Positions 55,438-64,000 of a DNA stretch of 64,000 bases are shown here, one piece after another. The position numbers and the translations under genes are program-made. Position 1 is the first letter of the stretch; each line of letters opens with the position of its first letter. Origin of the DNA: Conus ventricosus (taxonomy: Eukaryota; Mollusca; Gastropoda; Neogastropoda; Conidae). Location: NCBI GenBank assembly GCA_018398815.1, contig JAFLJL010014887.1, positions 1 through 64,000 of the forward strand, read 5' to 3'. The notes under the pieces are model-generated. The model did not search any database. It was not told the DNA's origin and saw only the letters and a list, made by a program, of their open reading frames with translations.

Positions 55438-57691
55438 ATCTTACGGAGGGGGGGGGGGTAGGGTGTCACTTGCTCCCTGTCTCAATGCTTGTCACTTCCC
55501 CTTGTACATCTCTCGTTCAAATGACCACCATGAGAGAGCTCCAAATTCCAGTTCTTTTATTGCCCAAATGTTGTTGTGGGGGCATAGGTGATGAGGACAT
55601 ACAATGATAAGAACCCTACGTCCCTAACTAAATGGGCGAGCCGAAGATGATGTTTGCCCCAATTAACTTTCAAATTTTCCCCTCAGAAGATTCCCTACCT
55701 AAAACAAAAACCCACCGAGCTATCTGAAACAAAAGACAAAAAAAAACATTTTTAGCTTTCTAATAATAGTCTTAGGATCATGACAACATTCATCAAAATA
55801 ATAACATAAGTGAAACACATAAAAAAATGACATAACAAGAAGTACCCCTAAAAGTAAAAGTGAAAAAGGAATACTAACAATAAGTGATACACACAAACAA
55901 AATACATAACATGAAATACTAAAAAAAATAAGTGGCAAAGAAAACAAGATATTGGTTCACAAATTGATGTCATTGAGGGCTAGGAACTTGAGGCCGCAGG
56001 TGGATCTTGAACTCAAACCACACTATTGGTTTTCACATCACTGCACTAGCCGCTTATACCTGGTTATTTCCCACTTTACGTAAAGAAATATTGGTATGGA
56101 CATGTACATAACATTATAAACACAGCCAACTTCCCTACGAAGCATTGGCGTGCTTATCCTTTAGAGGCTTTAGCACTTCACACCACAGACTGTGGCATCT
56201 CAACTCTTACAGTTTTAAGACTACCACAGCCCAACTGTGAACTTCTGTTGCATGGACTTGCCCTATTATTTGGCAGTGTCCCACACACATTTAACTAAGG
56301 ACCTCAAGAACCATGCATCCTCATCAACCCCGAACAGGCTTTACCCATTTCAAGGTTTCCACCAAGTTGAGAGAAGATATAAAAGGAAGGGGTCATCTAG
56401 TCTCAGTCTCCTAATCCCACAACTAGGGACTGATCTAGCTCCTTGGAGAAAAGATGGAAAGGAAACACAGTGGGAACAGACATAACCAACCCCACAATAA
56501 ATTCCAGTGAGCAAGCAAGGCAAAACCGAGATAAAATATTTTCATTTAACAATATACATAACACTTACTCTAACAATCTACACACACTTTCTCTCATCCG
56601 TACCCCATAACAAAAAACAATGAAGGGAAGAGGAAAAATAAACTCACAGAAGAGAAACAGCATGAACCATTCAAAACCAAACCTACAAGAAGCGCACACA
56701 CACACACAAAAATAAACAAACAAAATATCAGGCAAATAATTCTTTTAGATCAGTCAGTAGACCGATAGTGGAAGGGAGGTAATCTGGCCTTTTCACAAGA
56801 CCTTTCAAACAAGTTGCACCCAAACTTCTCTACAGTCCCCACATAGAAAAAGATCCTTTGGTCCATCTCAAAGCATTATCATGACAATCTTTCCAGGGAT
56901 TATCCTTAGGCTGGCCCGGTTTGAACGTCTGTTTCCACCACGCATGCCAGAGCCCCAAACCAAAGAAAACTGTGTAGCCTCACCCAAGGCAACACAAAGC
57001 ATAAAAACCCAGCTTCTTAGTGGGCTCAAATTTATTATGACAAGGACAAATGTACACAACCAAAAAGTAAATAAACAATTTACCACACAAAAAGAAAACA
57101 TCGCGTCCGGGAAAATTTAAACTAGGCCGGGACCGTTCTCAAACCCTGATCATTCTAATAATTCTGGCACTACCTTCCTCAACATTGGCTGGTTCCAAAA
57201 TAAAACCCCTAAACTACTCAACACAACTTAACCGAAAATAAAAGTCATTTCAACACCAACCTGGAGGCAGCAGACAGACTGGAATGGGATGTGTGTCTTG
57301 ATCTGAGGGGGGTCAGGAGCCTTCTGACTGGCGCCAAAATTCGGGAGACGCGTCTGGCACCGGTGATGTAATTCTCTTGAAGGAGCCAATCACTAGCAAC
57401 TCTCACCCAAAATGGTAACTTCCTTTTAGGTTTTAAATTTTTTGTACTTACTCTTTACTTACAGCCCTACACTACTCTATCATTTGTTATTACTATCAAT
57501 ATCTCTAATAAACTAATAATCAACTACTAAAGGCTAGAACGAAAAGCCTTAACTTGACCCAAACCGAACATTGAAAACAAACTGGGTCACTTTCCGGAAG
57601 GGAAATAACACCCCTGTGTCTAGTTGCCAACTCCGGGAACTAATATGTGAAGTTGTTTCCCTTTGACCGCAAATGTCATTGACATGTCACA
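55438..57691 (-). repeat. 3' LTR of Ty3/gypsy element
   Basis: Starts TGTGACATGTC on the minus strand at 57691 and ends CTCCGTAAGAT at 55438. Near-identical to 59791-62027. Open frames inside (e.g. 56237-56485) occur in both copies and have no recognised motif. Confidence 0.8.
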
Positions 57692-57699
57692 CTCTCCCC
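57692..57699 (-). other. Polypurine tract
   Basis: GGGGAGAG on the minus strand, immediately upstream of the 3' LTR start, as expected for plus-strand priming. Confidence 0.6.
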
Positions 57700-58229
57700 G
57701 ACTGTGAAATGTCCGCTCCTGAGGACACTCAATCCTACCCCAACCAAACAACAAACATATCAATGCCAACTGTCTGTACCACCCTGAACACCAAGCCAAC
57801 AAATCTGGTGATTACGGCACGACACCCCAATACCAATGCACACTGCATAAACAGATCCAACTCACCAGGGACTACACTCACCTACCACCCAAACCGCACT
57901 CAGAGAACGCAAAACCATAGGTCCTCATTACCAAAACACAAGGTTATAGTTTGCTACCAGAAATCCCTGGAAAATGCAACTTCACCTCTTCCAAGTGTTG
58001 ATATTAGAAAAAATGAAACAGATCATGAAAATATATATATATGCCTATATCAGCATTCTCTCTGGGAATATTAAACACGACGCCAAAAAGACCAAACTGT
58101 TATGGCCTCCTGCTGCACAGCCGAAAACATCATGAAACAAGCACACCTCTAGCACTTGCAGACCCTGAGCCACTCGTATGCAACGACAACAAAAAACAAA
58201 TCAACTATGAAACAACAAAACATCAATGT
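57700..58229. other. Interior of gypsy element without recognised coding
   Basis: A 133-codon plus-strand frame (57673-58074) is Thr/Asn/Pro-rich and antisense to the element. I do not accept it as a gene. Integrase would be expected here and is absent. Confidence 0.5.
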
Positions 58230-58670
58230 TTGACCACCTGAGGTAATCTGTAAGGGTTTGAATGCACCTTCGCCCTTCTTGATCTCCTTGGCCACGCCCT
58301 CCTCATCCTCTCTATCTTCCTCCCCTGTAGCTTCCAACGGATACCTGCTGAGCTTTATCCGCATTCACGTTCGACTTTCCGGAGCGATACTTGATGTCGA
58401 AATCGAAAATTGCCAGTTGAGCGGCCCAGCGCTGCTCCACCGCCCCCAACTTGGATGTCTTGAGGTAGCTGAGGGGTTGTTGTCAGTGTAGACAACGAAT
58501 TTGGCACCTATCAAGTATCCCCGGAACTTCTTGGTGACAGCCCACTTTAATGCCAGTCACTCCAGCTTCATTGAACTGTAGTTGTCCATGTTTTTCTCAG
58601 TAGGACGTAGCGTGCGGCTGGCATAGCAGATCACTCTCCGTTTTTGCCACCCCCCTCAAGATGGCTGAGA
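58230..58670 (-). pseudogene. Ty3/gypsy RNase H remnant
   Basis: In shifting frames the minus strand encodes RRVICYASRTLRPTEKNMDN, then YSSMKLE (second catalytic acidic residue), FRGYLIGAKFVVYTDNNP (third acidic residue), a TSKLGAVEQRW-like block, then LSRYPLEATGEED. This is the conserved run of gypsy RNase H. The first catalytic aspartate and all of the polymerase domain upstream are missing, and there are several indels. A basic/acidic tail (EEGVAKEIKKGEGAFKP) follows. Confidence 0.85.
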
Positions 58671-58689
58671 ACCAGCTGCCTCCTTTTCC

Positions 58690-59030
58690 CCTCTATCTTC
58701 CTCCCCTCTTAGCAATACCCTAACCTCCTCTATAAAATCCTCCACTACGTACCCCACATCTACTTCTGGCTCCCCGTGGAATTTCCTAACTTTTTTTGTT
58801 TGGGCCCAGTCACCACAACCTTCTGCGGCCGAGAGTTCATTTCCTCTAATTGCCTGCGTAGGCTCTCGACCTCCTCCACTAACCCACTCATATGGCCGGG
58901 CTGTGGTTCCTCATCCTCCCAAGACCACCACTAATCATCATCCCTCTCCCTAGTCCTGGGGATCTTCCAGCTTCTGCCTGTAAGTTAGGCATCGTTGGGG
59001 ATGCAGATGCGCTTTCACCTCTTGCGACAT
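58690..59030 (-). pseudogene. Ty3/gypsy gag N-terminal remnant
   Basis: From ATG 59030 (MSQEVKAHLHPQRC), with a frameshift near 58930. It then reads VEEVESLRRQLEEMNSRPQK and a KLRKFHGEPEVDVGYVVEDF block with EEVRVLL after it, the pattern at the start of a gypsy gag capsid domain. It passes directly into the RNase H remnant, so a large internal deletion removed the rest of gag and most of pol. Confidence 0.65.
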
Positions 59031-59771
59031 CTTGACAACTACGGTCTACCCTTTTTTTTTAAATTTTAAAAATACTACCAATGGTACAACACCCAAAATA
59101 CTTGGAATGTTACAAACAACAACAACCCCCCACACACAAAAAATACCCCACACTGTCATAAAAGACGGGAAAAAGAACAGAACATTTCCAAAAACAAAAA
59201 CAACCAAACCAAAAACCATACAGCCAAATGCATCCAACTGCTCCCCGACTTTGAGAGCACTATGGGGCTAGAGAAAACAAAACACCCCAATAATGAAGTG
59301 TACCCACTCGCTAAGGGCTCACACATCGGTCACAAGTTGTGAGAACATAGGAATTTCAATTGAAGAAAAAAATCATAAGGTCAAAATTTGCCTCCTCTGG
59401 AAATGTCACTCAAGGCATACACCTTTCCTGCTCATGAAAAGAAAAAACATCTCAAAGATCAATGTTCCACAGAGAATTTATTTGTTGGGTTTTTGTTAAT
59501 CATAAATGCAAATCCAAAGTGTTTTCACCACGGGCTGGTGGTGCTGCCTCGTCTTGGGCTGCCGGTGTGCCGTCTTGTCCTGGACTGATGGTCCTCGCCC
59601 AGCAGTCTGGTCCTCCCTAGGGTCTCCAAGCCCTAGCGTTCATCACGGCCCTCCGTATGGCTTCTCCCCGTCTCAGTCGTCCGGGCCCGGGGCGTCTGTG
59701 TAGCCTCGGTGAGTTTATCTAGTCTGAATTTTTTTTTTTTTTTTTTAACTTCCTTTTGTCCCCATCACCAT
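59031..59771 (-). other. Leader of gypsy element
   Basis: Non-coding interval between the primer binding site and gag. It contains a G/C-rich stretch at 59530-59705 and an A/T run at 59730-59746. Confidence 0.4.
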
Positions 59772-59789
59772 CCTGCTCGCAGCGGGCCA
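59772..59789 (-). other. Primer binding site candidate
   Basis: TGGCCCGCTGCGAGCAGG on the minus strand, starting two bases inside the 5' LTR end. The TGG start fits complementarity to a tRNA CCA end; I cannot name the tRNA. Confidence 0.5.
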
Positions 59790-59790
59790 A

Positions 59791-62027
59791 ATCTTACGGA
59801 GTGGGGGGGGTAGGGTGTCACTTGCTCCCTGTCTCAATGCTTGTCACTTCCCCCTTGTACATCTCTCGTTCAAATGACCACATGAGAGAGCTCCAAATTC
59901 CAGTTCTTTTATTGCCCAAATGTTGTTGTGGGGGCATAGGTGATGAGGACATACAATGAAAGAACCCCACGTCCCTAACTAAATGGGCGAGCCGAAGATG
60001 ATGTTTGCCCAATTAACTTTCAAATTTTCCCCTCAGAAGATTCCCTACCTAAAACAAAAACCCACCGAGCTATCTGAAAAAAAAAGACAAAAAAAACATT
60101 CTTAGCTTTCTAATAATAGTCTTAGGATCATGACAACATTCATCAAAATAATAACATAAGTGAAACACATAAAAAAATGACATAACAAGAAGTACCCCTA
60201 AAAGTAAAGTGAAAAAAGGAATACTAACAATAAGTGATACACACAAACAAAATACATAACATGAAATACTAAAAAATAAGTGGCAAAGAAAACAAGATAT
60301 TGGTTCACAAATTGATGTCATTGAGGGCTAGGAACTTGAGGCCGCAGGTGGTCTTGAACTCAAACCACACTATTGGTTTTCACATCACTGCACTAGCCGC
60401 TTATACCTGGTTATTTCCCACTTTACGTAAAGAAATATTGGTATGGACATTTTACATAACATTATAAACACAGCCAACTTCCCTACGAAGCATTGGCGTG
60501 CTTATCCTTTAGAGGCTTTAGCACTTCACACCACAGACTGTGGCATCTCAACTCTTACAGTTTTAAGACTACCACAGCCCAACTGTGAACTTCTGTTGCA
60601 TGGACTTGCCCTATTATTTGGCAGTGTCCCACACACATTTAACTAAGGACCTCAAGAACCATGCATCCTCATCAACCCCGAACAGGCTTTACCCCATTTC
60701 AAGGTTTCCACCAAGTTGAGAGAAGATATAAAAGGAAGGGGTCATCTAGTCTCAGTCTCCTAATCCCACAACTAGGGACTGATCTAGCTCCTTGGAGAAA
60801 AGATGGAAAGGAAACACAGTGGGAACAGCACATAACCAACCCCACAATAAATTCCAGTGAGCAAGCAAGGCAAAAACCGAGATAAAATATTTTCATTTAA
60901 CAATATACATACACTTACTCTAACAATCTACACACACTTTCTCTCATGCCGTACCCCCTAACAAAAAACAATGAAGGGAAGAGGAAAAATAAACTCACAG
61001 AAGAGAAACAGCATGAACCATTCAAAACCAAACCTACAAGAAGCGCACACACACACACAAAAATAAACAAACAAAATATCAGGCAAATAATTCTTTTAGA
61101 TCAGTCAGTAGACCGATAGTGGAAGGGAGGTAATCTGGCCTTTTCACAAGACCTTTCAAACAAGTTGCCACCCAAACTTCTCTACAGTCCCACATAGAAA
61201 AAGATCCTTTGGTCCATCTCAAAGCATTATCATGACAATCTTTCCAGGGATTTATCCTTAGGCTGGCCCGGTTTGAACGTCTGTTTCCACCACGCATGCC
61301 AGAGCCCCAAACCAAAGAAAACTGTGTAGCCTCACCCAAGGCAACACAAAGCATAAAAACCCAGCTTCTTAGTAGGCTCAAATTTATTATGACAAGGACA
61401 AATGTACACAACCAAAAAGTAAATAAACAATTTACCCACAAAAAAGAAAACATCGCGTCCGGAGAATTACTAGGCCGGGACCGTTCTCAACCCTGATCAT
61501 TCTAATAATTCTGGCACTACCTCCTCAACATTGGCTGGTTCCAAAATAAAACCCCTAAACTACTCAACACAACTTAACCGAAAATAAAAGTCATTTCAAC
61601 ACCAACCGGGAGGCAGCAGACAGACTGGAATAGGATGTGTGTCTTGATCTGAGGGGGGTCAGGAGCCTTCTGACTGGCGCCAAAATTCAGGAGACGCGTC
61701 TGGCACCGGTGATGTAATTCTCTTGAAGGAGCCAATCACTAGCAACTCTCACCCAAAATGGTAACTTCCTTTTAGGTTTTAAATATTTTGTACTTACTCT
61801 TTACTTACAGCCCTACACTACTCTATCATTTGTTATTACTATCAATATCTCTAATAAACTAATAATCAACTACTAAAAAGGGTAGAACGAAAAGCCTTAA
61901 CTTGACCCAAACCGAACATTGAAAACAAACTGGGTCACTTCCGAAGGAAATAAACCCCTTTTCATTCCCCAATCCGGGAACTATATTAAATTTTTTCCCC
62001 TTTTGACCGCAAAGTCTTAACATGTCA
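59791..62027 (-). repeat. 5' LTR of Ty3/gypsy element
   Basis: Direct copy of 55438-57691, with identity high until about 61.93 kb, where the sequence degrades in the same homopolymer-like way as 18.9-22.5 kb. Confidence 0.8.
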
Positions 62028-63747
62028 ATTTAAAATTTTCAAGTAAACTTATAGTTCATTTTAAAACAAAAGACTTTAAAATTTGGGCTGAAATGAATAA
62101 CATCACTGTGACATCAAGGGGGAAAAAAAAAAGATTATTAAACAAACTATCATAGTTTTACTTTTTTTGGCAGCTGTACAAAACTTCGAAAATAACGAAA
62201 ATTGTCGTAGCTTTATAGTTTTGAAAAACTTTTGTTTCTTTTTCGAGAAAACTTTTTATGGCCAAAACTTAAAATAGCGGAATAAAAGGAAAACTTTACC
62301 GTTGTATAGAAAGTATGATCGACAAAGCTAGAATCAATGTGGTGCTAGAGTTGTGATCTAAAAAAAGTACAAAGGAAAAAAACGGGGCGATGTGTGTTCC
62401 CTTTTTGTTTTCTTTGGTTTATTAATGTTGGCTCAACAAATTAATGAAAATGGTAAACAGGAGTAACTTTTAATTAGTAAAATATTATTAGCTTTTTTCA
62501 GATATTTGTGTTATTGTCTAAAACCCGATTGGTCTGCAAAATCATTAAAATCAGTTATATGCGGCAGCGGAATGGCTAAAAGTGAACATGGAAAAATCTA
62601 ACTCATGTTTTTCGAAAGTGGGACTAGCGGCACGTGAAACATGGTTATATGGAAGTAGTCAATGTCGGGTAATGCATAAATATTGGAATATATTTTTCAA
62701 CAAACTTAGTTTTGGGTTTTACTTGCCAAGTTTCGCATCGAGCGAAAAACGTTGTTTGCTTTTTTGTCCTTAAGTAAATTTTAAAAAACTACCCCCCAAG
62801 TATTTTTTTTAAACATTAATACAAAATTTAAACCGGGGCTCATAGGGGGCTGAGATAGGGGCTTAATAATAATCAAAAAATTAAAATACATTTTTTTGGG
62901 TATAAAAAAATTTTTTTGCATGTTGATCAAAAGACCCCCAATGATTTTATATACGAGAACTTGGAAGTTTAGCATTTACTTAAACGCGACACGAAAAGAT
63001 TGGGTACTGTTAAAAGGTAGTTCAAATAAGATAACAGACTACCTGCTCGGGCTTATAAGAATATGTTTTAACTCAACAAAGAGGTAAGCAAACGGGGCAG
63101 TAGCGTGCTAGTTTTTATTAATTATTTTTTTTATTACGTAGGGAAATCAGGGTGTCGGGTGTGCAAATATTTTTTGGGCTTTTTCAAGCAATGTTTTATA
63201 GATTTAGGGGGCGGGTTGGGGAGTCCCATATTCGGACGAGTGACAGATTTTCTTGACAGATTGCTTAAAGTAAACACTTATTAAACCATACTTTTTCTTT
63301 TGTCAGTGAGTTTGTAAGGGCAGCTTTAACCAATTTTTAGGTTTGGCGTATCTGACATTGCCGTGCCTCCCAATGGGGAAAATGGAACGCAATTTGTCGC
63401 TATGTCGTTCAGCAATTGAAGATAAATTCATTTGTGTTTAGCTGTCCAGTGTTAAATACCTAAAATAAATTTTCCATCAAAATTTCATTGAAACCCAAAT
63501 TATTTTCGTTAGTATTGCATTGTCAACAAAAAAGAAAAAACAATAAGAATTTTGCAATTTTCTAATAAGTCTTTTTCGACGTATCAGACCCTTTTTTCTC
63601 AAAAGGCGATAAGTGAACATTTTTTACATTTTACATTTTTTCAGTGAACTGATTATTTTGATTTTGTTTCTTACGTTTTAACTTCTCATAGTTTTCCCCC
63701 CCTTTCAGAGGGGCCTTGGCCTTATTGAATAAATCTTTATTCATCAT
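62028..63747. other. No gene seen; poor-quality sequence
   Basis: AT-rich sequence with many runs of A, T, C and G. No coding, RNA or repeat feature recognised. The texture suggests uncorrected consensus. Confidence 0.4.
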
Positions 63748-63835
63748 TCTCTCTCTCTCTCCTCCCCCTTTCTCCTCTCTTCCTCCTCCCTCTCTCTCTC
63801 TCCTTCTCTCTCCTCTCTCCTCTCTCCCTCTCCCC
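63748..63835. repeat. CT microsatellite
   Basis: About 90 bp of interrupted (CT)n/(CCT)n. Confidence 0.9.
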
Positions 63836-64000
63836 TTCGGATAGAGCAATTTTTTGGGTTTTTTATTTTTTTTTTAAAAAAAAAAAAAATAAACCCACCC
63901 AACCGTCGGATTTTCCTGCTCGGTCCTGAAGCTGGGCTGTTTAATGAGTACTTTTGCCGCCGGGCCTGCGCGGATCAAGGCTCCAGGGAAAATTTTTTAT
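63836..64000. other. No gene seen
   Basis: A T-then-A run followed by C-rich sequence to the window end. Confidence 0.4.

Larger units (their letters stand above)
55438..62027 (-). mobile_element. Ty3/gypsy LTR element, internally deleted (minus strand)
   Basis: Two direct repeats of ~2.25 kb (55438-57691 and 59791-62027) flank 2.1 kb. On the minus strand the upstream LTR (59791-62027) is followed by a primer binding site. Gag-start and RNase H remnants follow, and a polypurine tract (GGGGAGAG) lies directly before the TGTGACATG start of the downstream LTR at 57691. Protease, most of the reverse transcriptase and integrase are missing. The element lies inside LINE reverse-transcriptase sequence at its left side. 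The right edge near 62.03 kb is in poor-quality sequence, so no target duplication can be shown. Confidence 0.8.

Noticed and set aside
57673..58074. Thr/Asn/Pro-rich 133-codon plus frame
   Set aside because: Antisense to the gypsy element, biased composition, begins inside the LTR end.

Overview
The window looks like accessory, repeat-saturated chromosome from an invertebrate animal, most likely a lophotrochozoan such as a mollusc. This is an inference from the long CT/GA/TG microsatellites, the telomere-like TTAGGG motif, the retroelement families and the Maverick lineage. No ordinary host gene with recognisable exons can be supported with confidence. Almost everything interpretable is a mobile element or a repeat.

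Layout. 1-5 kb: unannotatable sequence with a telomere-loop hairpin, a CT tract, a 509-bp tandem repeat and a GA tract. 5.6-9.3 kb: a 5S rRNA-like fragment abutting a proline-rich ORF family, then a 2.1-kb giant palindrome flanked by TTAA. 9.3-13.4 kb: a broken multi-copy gene (DUF7869-like), a LINE fragment cut at its endonuclease domain, and an LTR-like repeat (family Q). 14.0-38.25 kb: a Maverick/Polinton (adintovirus-like) element. It sits in a dispersed repeat (family R), and a 10.4-kb segment holding R plus the element's left half is present twice in tandem. 38.25-39.9 kb: a G/T-only satellite that replaces the right end of the Maverick, then TG and CT tracts. 40.5-42.0 kb: a broken copy of a widespread uncharacterised invertebrate ORF family. 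42.7-44.35 kb: three minisatellites. 44.45-51.10 kb: an LTR element with 1.6-kb LTRs, a perfect 5-bp target duplication and no recognisable gag-pol (LARD-like). 51.2-54.4 kb: tandem repeats, then reverse-strand copies of R and Q, the latter carrying an insertion. 55.2-62.0 kb: a LINE reverse-transcriptase fragment interrupted by a reverse-strand Ty3/gypsy element with 2.25-kb LTRs and only gag-start and RNase H remnants inside. 62-64 kb: poor-quality sequence without genes.

The Maverick is the centre of interest. In order it carries a packaging ATPase (-), a beta-rich structural candidate (-), a conserved unassigned protein with a C-terminal membrane segment (+), a coiled-coil/membrane protein (-), the major capsid protein (+), a glycine-rich membrane protein (+), a protein-primed-type family B DNA polymerase (+), a small coiled-coil protein (-), a retroviral-type integrase (-), two small membrane-associated proteins (-) and a truncated ORF (+). 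Replication (PolB), integration (integrase) and virion assembly (ATPase, capsid) functions are all represented. The adenain-type protease and the right terminal inverted repeat are not seen. Every gene is broken by small indels in at least one copy. Indels in the two duplicate copies are often complementary, so much of the breakage may be consensus error rather than true decay. The genes are described as they stand; none has been reconstructed here.
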